Assembly: GCF_020176695.1 (NCBI RefSeq) | Contig: NZ_JAIWIA010000040.1 | Span: forward strand, 1-64,000 | DNA length: 64,000 nucleotides | Origin: Massilia sp. MS-15 | GTDB taxonomy: Bacteria > Pseudomonadota > Gammaproteobacteria > Burkholderiales > Burkholderiaceae_D | Reading direction: 5' to 3' | Shown: one piece after another, positions 26,451-38,474 of the stretch | Layout of the letters: the number at the start of each line of letters is the position of its first letter | How positions within the stretch are numbered: position 1 is the stretch's first letter | Translations under genes and position numbers: made by a program | The notes under the pieces: model-generated | What the model was told of the DNA's origin: nothing | Seen by the model: the letters and a program-made list of their open reading frames with translations, nothing else | Databases searched by the model: none

Positions 26451-26819
26451 CTACTTCTTGTACTCGTGATACTTGCGCGCGTCGCCGCGCACCTGCTCGG
26501 CCGGGTATTTTTCCCGGTTGAGCACCATCTTTTCCTGCACCGCGGCGAACAGGTCGACCTCCAGCTTGTCGGCCAGGCGCACGAGATAGACCAGCACGTC
26601 GGCCATCTCGTGGCGCACCTGGACCAGCTTGTCCGCGCCGAGTTCCTCGATGCGGCCGTGCTGCAGCCACTGGAAGTGTTCCAGCAGCTCGGCTGCTTCC
26701 ACGCTCAGCGCGCAGGCGAGGTTCTTGGGCGTGTGGAACTGGTCCCAGTCGCGCTCATCCACGAAGGTGCGGACCAGCGCGCGCAGGCGGGCCAGGTCAC
26801 TGGCCGCGGCGTTCGTCAC
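26451..26819 (-). CDS. MazG-like nucleotide pyrophosphohydrolase
   Basis: A 122-aa all-alpha NTP pyrophosphohydrolase of the MazG/RS21-C6 group. The metal-binding pattern is intact: ALSVEAAELLEHFQW (ExxE) and VRHEMADVLVYLVRLAD (ExxD). RDWDQFHTPKNLA is the family N-terminal block. No ATG precedes this domain in a suitable place; the best start is GTG at 26819, which overlaps the end of the carbonic anhydrase gene by 23 bp and implies coupling. Members hydrolyse dNTPs or dCTP analogues; the substrate here is not known. Confidence 0.85.
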   Translation of the reverse strand: MTNAAASDLARLRALVRTFVDERDWDQFHTPKNLACALSVEAAELLEHFQWLQHGRIEELGADKLVQVRHEMADVLVYLVRLADKLEVDLFAAVQEKMVLNREKYPAEQVRGDARKYHEYKK

Positions 26820-27492
26820 GGACCTGGTCGCCGTCGAGGTAGCCGTTGAGCACGCGCTCCAGCTTGGGCGCGATCTCGTCGTAGCTGCTGACCGTGATCC
26901 CGAGGTCGCGCAGCAGGCCGTCGTGCACGCCATAGACCCAGCTGTGGATGGTCAGCGGCTGGCCGCGTTCCCAGGCATCGCGCACGATGGTGGTTTGCGC
27001 CACGTTGATCACCTGCTCGGCCACGTTCAGCTCGACCAGGCGGTTGACGGCGGCGCGTCCGGCCACGTTGCCGAGGTATTTGCCGTGCTTCTCGCGCACG
27101 TCGCGCACGTGGCCCAGCCAGTTGTCGGCCATGCCGACGCGGGTGCCGGTGAGCGCCGCGCCCACGCCCGAGCAGCCGTAGTGGCCGCACAGGATGATGT
27201 GCTTGACCTTCAGCACGTCGATCGCGAACTGCAGGACGCTCAGGCAGTTCAGGTCGGAGTGGGCGACCACGTTGGCGATGTTGCGGTGAACGAACAGCTC
27301 GCCCGGCAGCATGCCCAGCAGCTCGTTGGCCGGCACGCGGCTGTCCGAACAGCCGATCCACAGGTATTCCGGGGCCTGCTGTTCCGACAGCGCCTTGAAG
27401 AAGTTCGGGTCTTCGGCCACCATCGAAGCGGCCCATTTGCGGTTGCGTGCGAAGAGCTCTTCGGCGCTCACGCCCGTCGTCTTGTTATCCAA
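26797..27492 (-). CDS. can: Beta-class carbonic anhydrase
   Basis: A zinc enzyme that interconverts carbon dioxide and bicarbonate. The 231-aa product has the zinc ligands Cys48, His104 and Cys107 and the Asp50-Arg52 dyad in IGCSDSRVPA and CGHYGCSGV. I place the start at TTG 27492, preceded by GGGAGAAAAA; the open frame runs upstream to 27675 but crosses hairpin repeats and no protein-like sequence is seen there. E. coli Can is 220 aa, so the length is right. mazG overlaps its 3' end. Confidence 0.93.
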   Translation of the reverse strand: MDNKTTGVSAEELFARNRKWAASMVAEDPNFFKALSEQQAPEYLWIGCSDSRVPANELLGMLPGELFVHRNIANVVAHSDLNCLSVLQFAIDVLKVKHIILCGHYGCSGVGAALTGTRVGMADNWLGHVRDVREKHGKYLGNVAGRAAVNRLVELNVAEQVINVAQTTIVRDAWERGQPLTIHSWVYGVHDGLLRDLGITVSSYDEIAPKLERVLNGYLDGDQVRDERRGQ

Positions 27493-27532
27493 TTTTTCTC
27501 CCTGATGCGTGCTGAATAGAGGAAGTATACCA

Positions 27533-27560
27533 GTAGGGTGGGCGGATTTCCGCCCACGCG
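27533..27560 (+). repeat. Dispersed hairpin repeat, copy B
   Basis: Forward copy of the GTAGGGTGGGCGG element, with stem GGGCGGA / TCCGCCC. It lies upstream of the carbonic anhydrase gene and 47 bp from an inverted second copy, so B and C form a pair. Confidence 0.75.
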
Positions 27561-27607
27561 GTGATCGTTGAAGTTGAATGAACGCACGGGCAGCAGCACC
27601 GTCGTTT

Positions 27608-27640
27608 GAACGCGTGGACGGGAAGACCCGCCCACCCTGC
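27608..27640 (-). repeat. Dispersed hairpin repeat, copy C
   Basis: Inverted copy (GAACGCGTGGACGGG...CCCGCCCACCCTGC) between copy B and the dnaJ terminator. One stem base differs from copy A. Confidence 0.75.
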
Positions 27641-27644
27641 GAAA

Positions 27645-27683
27645 GCAAAAAAAAACCGCTGAAGGCATGTGCCATCAGCGGTT
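27645..27683 (-). terminator. Intrinsic terminator of dnaJ
   Basis: Stem AACCGCTGA / TCAGCGGTT (27675-27683 with 27654-27662, read on minus) is followed by a run of eight or more T on the minus strand. A textbook terminator 16 bases past the dnaJ stop. Confidence 0.88.
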
Positions 27684-27699
27684 CTCCTGGTCCAGGCTC

Positions 27700-28827
27700 T
27701 TACTCGAAGAAATCCTTGACCTTGTCCATCCAGCCCTTGCTCTGCGGGCTGTGCTTGGCCCCGCCCTCGTTCGTCATGCGTTCGAACTCGCGCAGCAGGT
27801 CCTTCTGCTTGTCGGTCAGCTTGACCGGCGTCTCGACCACCACGTGGCAGAACAGGTCGCCCGTGTAGCCGGAGCGCACGCCCTTGATTCCCTTGCCCTT
27901 GAGGCGGAAGGTCTTGCCGGTCTGCGTCCCTTCGGGCACCGTGAACGAGACCTTGCCGGTGAGCGTGGGCACTTCGATCTCGCCGCCCAATGCCGCCTTG
28001 GCGAAGGAGATCGGCATCTCGCAGTGCAGGTCGTCGCCTTCGCGCTGGAATACCTGGTGCGGCTTGATGTGGATCTCCACGTACAGGTCGCCCGGTGGAC
28101 CGCCGTTCGTGCCCGGCTCGCCGTTGCCGGTCGAGCGGATGCGCATGCCGTTGTCGATGCCGGCCGGGATCTTCACCTCCAGCGTCTTGTTGCGCTTGAT
28201 GCGTCCGGCGCCACCGCAGGCCGCGCAGGGTTCCGGGATGATCTTGCCGCTGCCGTGGCACTTCGGGCAGGTCTGCTGGATGCTGAAGAAGCCCTGCTGC
28301 ATGCGCACCTGGCCATGGCCGGCGCAGGTGGTGCAGGTGACCGGCTGGGTGCCCGGCTTGGCGCCGCTGCCATGGCAGGTGTCGCACTTGTCCCAGCTCG
28401 GCACGCGGATCGTGGTCTCGTAGCCGTGCGCCGCCTGCTCCAGGGTGATCTCGAGGTTGTAGCGCAGGTCGGCGCCGCGGTAGACCTGCGGGCCGCCGCC
28501 GCCGCGGCCGCGGCCGCCGCCGAAGATGTCGCCGAAGATGTCGCCGAAGGCATCGCCGAAGCCGCCCGCGCCCGCGCCGAAGCCGCCGCCGCCCATGTTC
28601 GGGTCCACGCCGGCGTGACCGTAGCGGTCATAGGCCTCGCGTTTTTCCGGATTGGTCAGCATCTCGTAGGCTTCCTTGACCTCCTTGAACTTCTCTTCCG
28701 CTTCCTTGTTGTCGGGGTTGCGGTCAGGATGGTATTTCATCGCAAGCTTGCGATAGGCCTTCTTGATGTCGTCTTCCGACGCGTTCTTGGCGACCCCGAG
28801 GATCTCGTAAAAATCACGCTTTGCCAT
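27700..28827 (-). CDS. dnaJ: Chaperone protein DnaJ
   Basis: The Hsp40 co-chaperone that delivers substrates to DnaK and stimulates its ATPase. The 375-aa protein has a J domain (1-70) with the HPD motif in YHPDRNPD, a Gly/Phe-rich linker (75-105), a zinc-finger region with four CxxCxGxG repeats ([32 protein letters not shown]) and two C-terminal substrate-binding barrels. The start at 28827 ([11 protein letters not shown]) has AAGGTG upstream; an ATG three codons earlier is less likely. It follows dnaK across a terminator-like hairpin. Confidence 0.97.
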   Translation of the reverse strand: MAKRDFYEILGVAKNASEDDIKKAYRKLAMKYHPDRNPDNKEAEEKFKEVKEAYEMLTNPEKREAYDRYGHAGVDPNMGGGGFGAGAGGFGDAFGDIFGDIFGGGRGRGGGGPQVYRGADLRYNLEITLEQAAHGYETTIRVPSWDKCDTCHGSGAKPGTQPVTCTTCAGHGQVRMQQGFFSIQQTCPKCHGSGKIIPEPCAACGGAGRIKRNKTLEVKIPAGIDNGMRIRSTGNGEPGTNGGPPGDLYVEIHIKPHQVFQREGDDLHCEMPISFAKAALGGEIEVPTLTGKVSFTVPEGTQTGKTFRLKGKGIKGVRSGYTGDLFCHVVVETPVKLTDKQKDLLREFERMTNEGGAKHSPQSKGWMDKVKDFFE

Positions 28828-28865
28828 TGGCGGCACCTTGCTTGTTGAACTTGTAAAACGGTGGT

Positions 28866-28910
28866 TGCAAAAAAACCGAGCCGGGGAACCTGATGGTCGC
28901 AGCGGCTCGG
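28866..28910 (-). terminator. Terminator or attenuator between dnaK and dnaJ
   Basis: Stem CCGAGCCG / CGGCTCGG (28903-28910 with 28876-28883) followed on the minus strand by seven T. It lies between the dnaK stop and dnaJ, so dnaJ must be reached by read-through or a separate promoter. Confidence 0.75.
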
Positions 28911-28956
28911 CGGTTCCCTGGCCGGGGACGGAGGGTCACCCCGCCCCCGCCAGCGA

Positions 28957-30894
<1,938 letters not shown>

Positions 30895-30934
30895 GTTGTT
30901 TTCCTTTTAAATGCTGTAGTTTCGGATGGATTCA

Positions 30935-30962
30935 ATATTGGGAAAAACTGCGCGCTTTCAAG
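30935..30962 (-). promoter_or_regulatory. Sigma-32 heat-shock promoter of dnaK
   Basis: On the minus strand CTTGAAA (30956-30962), a 13-base spacer and CCCAATAT (30935-30942). The RpoH consensus is CTTGAAA-N11-16-CCCCATNT; one mismatch in the -10. It lies 41 bases before the dnaK ATG. Confidence 0.75.
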
Positions 30963-31005
30963 GGATGCCGCTGGGGCATTTGGCAGCGCAGCATCCAGCT
31001 CCTGC

Positions 31006-31602
31006 TTACTTCGGTGCTGCGGCCGTCACGATGGCCGGACGCAGCAGGCGGTCGGCGATCATGTAGCCCTTTTGCAGCACGGCGACCACGGTATTGGCTT
31101 CCTGCTCGGATGGCACCACGGCCACGGCCTGGTGCTTGTTCGGGTCCAGCTTCTCGCCCGCTTGCGGCATGACCTCGACCAGGCGGTTCTTTTCAAAAGC
31201 GGCCGTCAACTGCTTGAGCGTCATTTCCACGCCCTCACGGATGGCTTCGACGGTCTGGGTCTCGACTTTCAGCGCCATTTCCAGGCTGTCGCGCACCGGC
31301 ACCATGGCCTCGGCGAAGCTTTCAATGGCAAATTTATGGGCCTTGGTCACGTCTTCCTGGGCGCGGCGGCGGATATTCTCCGCATCGGCTTTCGCGCGCA
31401 TGAAAGCATCATGCATCTCGGCCAGCTTGGCTTCGGTAGCGCTCAGCTGGGCTTCCAGGTCCGACCCGGCCCCACCCGGGGGCACACCGGCCTGTCCGGC
31501 GCTGGCTTGCGCTGCCTCGGCGGCGGCGGTCGCGGCGGTCGCGGCATCGTCCTGCGGCGCGGCACCCTGTTGGGTCACCTCTTGGTTTTCTTGGTCTTGC
31601 AT
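31006..31602 (-). CDS. grpE: Nucleotide exchange factor GrpE
   Basis: GrpE exchanges ADP for ATP on DnaK and acts as a thermosensor. The 198-aa protein has an Ala/Gln-rich disordered N-terminus (1-50), a long coiled-coil helix (about 55-110, [20 protein letters not shown]) and a beta-wing end with the motif [20 protein letters not shown] and [18 protein letters not shown]. Start 31602 is supported by AGGAG 8 bases upstream. It heads the grpE-dnaK-dnaJ block under its own sigma-32 promoter. Confidence 0.97.
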   Translation of the reverse strand: MQDQENQEVTQQGAAPQDDAATAATAAAEAAQASAGQAGVPPGGAGSDLEAQLSATEAKLAEMHDAFMRAKADAENIRRRAQEDVTKAHKFAIESFAEAMVPVRDSLEMALKVETQTVEAIREGVEMTLKQLTAAFEKNRLVEVMPQAGEKLDPNKHQAVAVVPSEQEANTVVAVLQKGYMIADRLLRPAIVTAAAPK

Positions 31603-31670
31603 CGAAAAAACTCCTAGAATCAAGGACTTGGCTGAGTTGGTAAAGTGTCCTGCATGACACACAGGCCCCT

Positions 31671-31698
31671 ACATGGGGCGATGTCCTACATTTTCAAG
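31671..31698 (-). promoter_or_regulatory. Sigma-32 heat-shock promoter of grpE
   Basis: On the minus strand CTTGAAA (31692-31698), 13-base spacer, CCCCATGT (31671-31678): a full match to the RpoH consensus CTTGAAA-N11-16-CCCCATNT. It begins 69 bases before the grpE ATG. Confidence 0.88.
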
Positions 31699-31834
31699 GG
31701 GCTTTACTGACAGTTTGCTAAAGTTTGAGAAATTATTTGTTACAAGATTTACGGATTTCCTCAATCATTTCCCGGCGAAAAGTCTTAATCTTCTTGTCAA
31801 GATTGCGGCGATGCCGCGCCTACCGGGAACCATC

Positions 31835-31936
31835 ATGAGACTCCAACTGATCAGCGGCGCTGTCGTGCTTTACACCCTGGCGGTGCTTGCATGGCTATGC
31901 TATGTCGGGATCAGCGCTTCGCCGTGGCATGCCTGA
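31835..31936 (+). CDS. Possible small membrane peptide (33 aa)
   Basis: An ATG at 31835 opens 33 codons (MRLQLISGAVVLYTLAVLAW, then LCYVGISASPWHA) that form a single membrane helix with a positive N-terminus. Its stop lies inside a hairpin shared with the hemH 3' flank. A weak GGGAA precedes it. No homologue is recalled, so it may be a chance frame. Confidence 0.3.
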   Translation: MRLQLISGAVVLYTLAVLAWLCYVGISASPWHA

Positions 31937-31956
31937 TCCCGCATCGAGGATCAGGC
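31931..31956 (-). terminator. Hairpin downstream of hemH
   Basis: Perfect 9-bp stem GCCTGATCC / GGATCAGGC with an 8-base loop, 39 bp past the hemH stop on the minus strand. No T-run follows, so termination is uncertain. Confidence 0.35.
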
Positions 31957-31994
31957 TGGACAGCCTGCCATTCTAACAGGCCGGTAGCATCGCT

Positions 31995-33098
31995 TCAGGC
32001 TCCCAGCTGGGCCGCGTGCTGGGCGCCCACCTGCGCGTCGCGCTTCTGGGCAGCGCGCTGGGCCGGCGTCAGGATGGTTGGCCAGCCGATCAGGTGCTGT
32101 TCGGCGATCTCGGCCAGGCCGGTGATCCACGCCGGCGCCTCGTTCAGGCAAGGGATGTAGTGGTATTCCTTGCCGCCGGCGGCTTCGAAATCCTGCCGCA
32201 CTTCCATATTGATTTCTTCCAGGGTTTCCAGGCAGTCGCTGGTGAAGCCGGGGCAGATCATGTCGATGCGCGCCAGGCCCTGGCGTGCCAGGTCCTGCAC
32301 GGTCTGGGCCGTATACGGCTGCAGCCACTCGGCCTTGCCGAAGCGCGACTGGAAGGTGACGATGTACTCGTCGGCGCCCATGCCCAGCGCCACCGCCAGC
32401 AGGCGCGCGGTCTTGTGGCATTCGCAGAAGTAGGGGTCGCCCAGCATCAGGGTGCGCTTCGGGGTGCCGTGGAAGCTCATCACCAGCTTGTCGCCGCGGC
32501 CGTTCGCTTCCCAATAGGCTTCGACCTGGATCCGCAGCGCCTCGATATAGGCTTCGTGGTCATGGTAGTGGCGCACCAGGCGCAGTTCGGGCACGTTGCG
32601 CACCCCCGCATAGTGGGCGAAGACGGCATCCCAGACCGAGGCGGTGGTGGTGCCCGAATATTGCGGATAGGCCGGCAGCACCACGATGCGCTGGCAGTGC
32701 TCGGCCTGCAGGCGCGCGAGCACGTCTCGCAGGGACGGCGAACCGTAGCGCATGGCCATCACCACCTTCACGCCCTCGTGGCCGCGTTCGGCCAGGGTCT
32801 TTTCCAGCAGCACCGCCTGCTTCTGCGTGTGCACCTTGAGCGGTGAACCTTCCCTGGTCCAGATCGTGCGGTACTTGGCGGCCGACTTGCCGGAGCGGAA
32901 AGGCAGGATGACCAGGTGCAGGATGCACCACCAGATGAAGGCCGGGACCTCGACCACGCGTGGATCGGAAAGGAACTGCTTCAGGTAGCGGCGCACGGCG
33001 CGCGAGGTCGGCTCATCGGGAGTGCCGAGGTTGACCAGCACGATGGCGCTGGAAGGCAGGATGCCGTGGGCGAAGGGCGGTTCTTTTCTGAAGGGCAT
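31995..33098 (-). CDS. hemH: Ferrochelatase HemH
   Basis: HemH inserts ferrous iron into protoporphyrin IX in the last step of heme synthesis. The 367-aa protein shows LVNLGTPDEPTSRAVRRYL (about 21-39), VLPAYPQYSGTTTASVWD, the catalytic MSFHGTPKRTLMLGDPYF with the invariant His, and PGFTSDCLETLEEINME with the conserved Glu. Length is normal for betaproteobacteria; the Ala/Gln-rich C-terminal 30 residues are extra. It lies upstream of grpE on the same strand but far enough away to be independent. Confidence 0.96.
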   Translation of the reverse strand: MPFRKEPPFAHGILPSSAIVLVNLGTPDEPTSRAVRRYLKQFLSDPRVVEVPAFIWWCILHLVILPFRSGKSAAKYRTIWTREGSPLKVHTQKQAVLLEKTLAERGHEGVKVVMAMRYGSPSLRDVLARLQAEHCQRIVVLPAYPQYSGTTTASVWDAVFAHYAGVRNVPELRLVRHYHDHEAYIEALRIQVEAYWEANGRGDKLVMSFHGTPKRTLMLGDPYFCECHKTARLLAVALGMGADEYIVTFQSRFGKAEWLQPYTAQTVQDLARQGLARIDMICPGFTSDCLETLEEINMEVRQDFEAAGGKEYHYIPCLNEAPAWITGLAEIAEQHLIGWPTILTPAQRAAQKRDAQVGAQHAAQLGA

Positions 33099-33193
33099 GG
33101 GCTGGAGACGGAAAGGGGAACACCCTATTATATAAGTGGCGTCCCCCTCGCTGGCGTGAAACCGCGCGGGCTCAGGCGCCGCTCGGTTGCCGC

Positions 33194-33622
33194 TCAGGTG
33201 CTCGTATGCAGCCGCACGTCGATGTTGTTGCGGGTCGCGTTCGAGTACGGACAGACCACGTGCGCCTTCTCGACCAGGTCTTGCAGCTGGGCCGGGTCCA
33301 TGCCGGGGCCCTTGACGGTGAGGTCGACCTCGACGCCGAAGCCGGTCGGGATCGGGCCGATGCCGACTTCGCCGGTCACGGTCAACTCTTGCGGCAGGCT
33401 GACTTTTTCCTTGGCCGCCACGAACTTCAGGGCGCCCAGGAAGCAGGCGGAATACCCGGCCGCGAACAGCTGCTCGGGATTGGTGCCGCTACCGCCGCCG
33501 CCGCCCAGCTCCTTCGGGGTGCTCAGCTTCAGGTCGAGCACATTGTCGGAACTCTTCGCGCTGCCTTCACGGCCGCCTTGCGAGGTGGCCTTGGCGCGGT
33601 ACAGCACGTTGTCGATGCTCAT
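33194..33622 (-). CDS. ohr: Organic hydroperoxide resistance protein Ohr
   Basis: A 142-aa thiol peroxidase of the Ohr subfamily of OsmC, which reduces fatty-acid and other organic hydroperoxides with lipoyl-protein reductant. The two redox cysteines are Cys60 in [12 protein letters not shown] and Cys124 in [12 protein letters not shown], and SGTNPEQLF and the final NIDVRL fit Ohr rather than OsmC. AGGAGGATTTCGA gives a strong start at 33622. No OhrR-type regulator is next to it. Confidence 0.93.
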   Translation of the reverse strand: MSIDNVLYRAKATSQGGREGSAKSSDNVLDLKLSTPKELGGGGGSGTNPEQLFAAGYSACFLGALKFVAAKEKVSLPQELTVTGEVGIGPIPTGFGVEVDLTVKGPGMDPAQLQDLVEKAHVVCPYSNATRNNIDVRLHTST

Positions 33623-33719
33623 TCGAAATCCTCCTGTGGTGATTGGGTGGATCCGCCAGCGCGGAACGTTGATCACTTTGCCACAGAATGGATAATCCGG
33701 CAGGACCGCAGGGAGGACG

Positions 33720-35384
<1,665 letters not shown>

Positions 35385-35431
35385 GAAAGGTCGGGTCTCC
35401 TGTTTTTTGCTTGTCGGCGGTGGACGGCAGC

Positions 35432-36343
35432 TTAGGTGAGCTTGCCTTCGTTGGTCGGGTATTCGTTCCAGTGCAGCTTTTCGCGCAGCGTATGGTAATA
35501 GCTCCAGCCCTGCGGATGCAGGAAGGTGACCGTGTGCGGCGAGCGCGAGATGACGATGCGGTCGCCCAGCTGCAGGCTGGTAAAGGTCTGCATGTCGAAG
35601 TTGACGCTGATGTCGCGCCCGGCCACCAGTTCCACCACGATCTCGCTCGACTCCGGCACCACGATCGGCCGGTTCGACAGCGCGTGCGGCGCGATCGGTA
35701 CCAGCACGATGCCCCGCACGCGCGGATGCAGCAGCGGGCCGCCGGCCGACAGCGCATAGGCGGTGGAGCCGGTCGGCGTGGACACGATCAGGCCGTCGGC
35801 GCGCTGGTTGTACATGAACTCGCCGTCCACGGTGAGCTTCAGTTCGACCATGCCGGCGCCGGTGCCGCGCGCCACCACCACGTCGTTGAAGGCGACGCTG
35901 CAGAAGATTTCCGCGCCGTCGCGCACCACGCGCGCCTCAAGCAGGGTGCGCTCCTCGGCGCGCGCCTGGCCCTGCAGGATCTCGTGCAAAGCCGGCACCA
36001 TGCGCTCGAGCGGAATGTCGGTAATGAAGCCGAGGCGGCCAGAGTTGATGCCGATCAGCGGGATCTCGTACCGGGCCAGCTGGCGCGCGATGCCGAGCAT
36101 GGTGCCGTCGCCGCCCATCACCACCGCGTAGCTGCCCTGCTCGCCGATCTCGGCCACCGACATGGCTTCGATGCCGTCGATGCCCAGGGTGTCCAGGTAG
36201 GCCGCGGTATCGGCCTCGAACACCACGCGGTAGCCGGCGCCGGACAGGAACTGGGTGAGGCGGCGCGCCGGTTCTTCGATGCCGGGCGTGTTCTGCCTTA
36301 CCACGAGCGCGATGATTTTTTGCTTTTCGGGCGACACTGACAT
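35432..36343 (-). CDS. nadK: NAD kinase NadK
   Basis: NadK phosphorylates NAD to NADP. The 303-aa protein holds the GGDGTMLG motif (about 73-80) with the catalytic Asp, the [12 protein letters not shown] block and the SAM-like NAD site [20 protein letters not shown]. Upstream at 36455-36474 lie a LexA box and a -10 (TATACT); downstream is recN. The nadK-recN order is common in Burkholderiales, often with hrcA nearby, which is not seen here. Confidence 0.97.
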   Translation of the reverse strand: MSVSPEKQKIIALVVRQNTPGIEEPARRLTQFLSGAGYRVVFEADTAAYLDTLGIDGIEAMSVAEIGEQGSYAVVMGGDGTMLGIARQLARYEIPLIGINSGRLGFITDIPLERMVPALHEILQGQARAEERTLLEARVVRDGAEIFCSVAFNDVVVARGTGAGMVELKLTVDGEFMYNQRADGLIVSTPTGSTAYALSAGGPLLHPRVRGIVLVPIAPHALSNRPIVVPESSEIVVELVAGRDISVNFDMQTFTSLQLGDRIVISRSPHTVTFLHPQGWSYYHTLREKLHWNEYPTNEGKLT

Positions 36344-36454
36344 GGTCCAGGAGCAGTTGGATGGGAGTACGAGATTAACCGATTATCCCCGCGCCTGCTA
36401 TACGAGAGGCAGGGCGCAGGGCACGGCGGAACCCGGCAGGCAGGCATCGATGCA

Positions 36455-36494
36455 CTGTACAAATAAACAGTATACCGGGCGCCTGCCGGAATCG
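36455..36494 (-). promoter_or_regulatory. LexA (SOS) box and promoter of nadK-recN
   Basis: CTGTACAAATAAACAG (36455-36470) is a perfect CTGT-N8-ACAG site. On the minus strand the -10 TATACT (36469-36474) overlaps its edge, and TTGCCG is 18 bases further up as a -35. LexA bound here would block polymerase. The box lies 111 bp before the nadK ATG. Confidence 0.75.
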
Positions 36495-36519
36495 GCAAGA
36501 TGGCGGCGCGCAGAGCCGT

Positions 36520-37413
36520 TCAGAGCAGCAGGCCGATGGCCACCGCCAGCGTCACCGCGAGCGTCAGGGTCAGTACGTGCAGGAACATCAGCACGATCCA
36601 GCGCAGCGCCGTCATGAAGCGGCCGCCGCCATATACACGCCGCATCGCGGTCGGCAGGTAGAACAGCAGCCAGCCCACCAGCACCAGGCGCACGACGTTC
36701 CAGCCGTCGGCCAGCATGACCAGGCTCAGCATCATGAAGGCGAAGGCATTGCTGTGCAGGGCGAACAGGAAGTGCTCGCCGTAGCGCCGCCCCGAGCCGA
36801 GGTAGAGCAGTTTCAGGTAGAGCGCGAACACCGGCATCATCAGGAAGATCGCGTACGGGGTGTAGCTGAAGAAGACCCGCTTGGCGGTGTCCTTGCGCTC
36901 CTTTTCGCTCAGGGCGAAGAAGCGGCCGGCGCCTTCTTCCAGCCGCGGGCTGAGCTGCCCCAGCATGCGCTTGCCCTTGTCCTGGAACTCCTTGAAGTCC
37001 GCCGAATCCTCTGTCGTGGCGGGCGGTTGGACACCGGCCGGCGCATTCAGCGCCGGCGGCGTGTCACCGCGGCTGCCGATGTTGATCTCCTGTACCCCGC
37101 CCATCTTGAACAACGCGAAGAAGATGATGCTGAAGCTCAGGTACAGGCGCAGCGGCTCGATGTAGCGCACGCGCCGGCCTTCGACGTATTCGCGGGTCAG
37201 CAGGCCCGGCTTGAACAGCAGCAGCTTGAGCGAGTGCCACAGCTTGCCCTCGATCGCCACGTAGTGCGCGACGAACTCGTGCAGGAACTCGCGTGCGCTC
37301 GGCACGTGCAGGTGGGTCGCCTGGCCGCACTGGTGGCAGAAGTTGCCGGAAACGGCCGTGCCGCAGTTCTTGCAGGCGCTGTGATGACGGGTGTCGAGGG
37401 CTTGGGTGGTCAC
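36520..37413 (-). CDS. DUF3667 family membrane protein with zinc ribbon
   Basis: The N-terminus has a short zinc ribbon (CKNCGTAVSGNFCHQCGQ), then a conserved HEFVAHYVAIEGKLWHSLK segment and four to five membrane helices in the C-terminal half, separated by a polar loop (about 105-165). This is the DUF3667 layout. Length is 297 aa from a GTG at 37413; an ATG at 37548 would add 45 residues that look non-coding. Function unknown. No Shine-Dalgarno is clear. Confidence 0.75.
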   Translation of the reverse strand: MTTQALDTRHHSACKNCGTAVSGNFCHQCGQATHLHVPSAREFLHEFVAHYVAIEGKLWHSLKLLLFKPGLLTREYVEGRRVRYIEPLRLYLSFSIIFFALFKMGGVQEINIGSRGDTPPALNAPAGVQPPATTEDSADFKEFQDKGKRMLGQLSPRLEEGAGRFFALSEKERKDTAKRVFFSYTPYAIFLMMPVFALYLKLLYLGSGRRYGEHFLFALHSNAFAFMMLSLVMLADGWNVVRLVLVGWLLFYLPTAMRRVYGGGRFMTALRWIVLMFLHVLTLTLAVTLAVAIGLLL

Positions 37414-37573
37414 GGGGCTGGTCCGGCAAAATCGTCCAAGCCACCATGTTAACGGGTTAGTTGCAAAAATGCATCTGACTTCCCTGGAAAGTTTTTCCCC
37501 ACCGTTCCAATTGCGCGACTGCTTCGTCCGGCCACGGTTAGGATGCACTCAACGGAAATGCAAGGAGGCCGAG

Positions 37574-37891
37574 ATGGTGACCGAAACCAAGGACCGCTTC
37601 GTCAACACGAAGCAACCGATCGAGAACGACGGCGTGAAACGCCAGCCGCACGAGCGCGACGAAAGCCCGGACGGCCAGGACCAGGCGCCGCGCGGCGTCA
37701 TGAAGCAGGCCGCCGAAGACATGGCACAGGGCCTGCAGAACACCGACTGCTATGGGACCAATGGCCAGGGACTGGAACAGGCCGTCGACCCGGCGCCCGA
37801 TGCCACCGGCCAGGCCAATCCCCAGCCCGACCGCCACCGTTCGATGGCGCGCCACGACTCGGTCGATTCGGAACCGGGCAAGAACCGATAA
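37574..37891 (+). CDS. Hydrophilic hypothetical protein
   Basis: A 105-aa very polar, probably disordered protein rich in Gln, Asp, Pro and Arg, without hydrophobic core or recognised domain. AAGGAGGCCGAG before ATG 37574 is a strong ribosome site, which supports real expression. It lies 12 bp before an OsmC gene and is probably co-transcribed. Such short hydrophilic proteins often belong to stress regulons; that is inference. Confidence 0.7.
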   Translation: MVTETKDRFVNTKQPIENDGVKRQPHERDESPDGQDQAPRGVMKQAAEDMAQGLQNTDCYGTNGQGLEQAVDPAPDATGQANPQPDRHRSMARHDSVDSEPGKNR

Positions 37892-37903
37892 AGGACAGAT
37901 ACG

Positions 37904-38335
37904 ATGACGATCAAGCGCAATGGCAGTGCCGTCTGGAGCGGCGGCCTGAAGGACGGCAAGGGCGCCGTCTCCACCGGCAGCGGCGTGCTGCAGAATGCCC
38001 AGTACGGCTTCAACACCCGCTTCGAGGACGGGCCGGGCACCAATCCGGAAGAACTGATCGGCGCGGCCCACGCCGGCTGCTTCACCATGGCCCTGTCCGG
38101 CCAGCTGGGCCAGGCCGGCATGACGGCGCAGGAACTGCGCACCACCGCCACTGTCTCGATGGAAAAGGTGGAGGGCGGCTTTTCGATTACTGCCGTGCAC
38201 CTCGACCTGGTGGCGAAGATCCCCGGCGCCAGCCAGGAAGCCTTTGACAAGGCGGCCAACACGGCCAAGGAAAACTGCCCGGTGTCGAAGCTGCTGAACG
38301 CGACCATCACGATGACTTCGCGTTTGGAAAACTAA
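37904..38335 (+). CDS. osmC: OsmC family peroxiredoxin
   Basis: A 143-aa OsmC-type thiol peroxidase acting on organic hydroperoxides. It has the OsmC-type N-terminus ([18 protein letters not shown]), Cys59 in [13 protein letters not shown] and Cys125 in ENCPVSKLL. It is distinct from the Ohr at 33194-33622. AAAGGACAGATACG precedes the ATG. The hydrophilic protein gene upstream is probably in the same transcript. Confidence 0.92.
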   Translation: MTIKRNGSAVWSGGLKDGKGAVSTGSGVLQNAQYGFNTRFEDGPGTNPEELIGAAHAGCFTMALSGQLGQAGMTAQELRTTATVSMEKVEGGFSITAVHLDLVAKIPGASQEAFDKAANTAKENCPVSKLLNATITMTSRLEN

Positions 38336-38342
38336 GGGTTTG

Positions 38343-38376
38343 GTAGGGTGGGCGGATTCTCTGCCCACGCGTTCAA
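38343..38376 (+). repeat. Dispersed hairpin repeat, copy D
   Basis: GTAGGGTGGGCGG, then ATTCTCT, then GCCCACGCGTTCAA: forward copy 8 bp after osmC, with stem GTGGGC / GCCCAC. Confidence 0.75.
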
Positions 38377-38474
38377 GCAGCGTATTCACAGGCGCGCCAC
38401 ATCCAGCGATGCTCTGCAGGATCAGCCGCCAGCGCATAAAATGGCCGCTTCCCGAATCCCCAGAAGGACACTCC

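Larger units (their letters stand above)
31603..31994. other. Intergenic region between grpE and hemH
   Basis: About 390 bp. The grpE-proximal part holds the sigma-32 promoter; 31691-31800 is AT-rich without a recognised element; 31835-31936 is a possible 33-codon membrane peptide; 31931-31956 is a 9-bp perfect hairpin (GCCTGATCC / GGATCAGGC) that may end hemH transcription. Confidence 0.5.
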
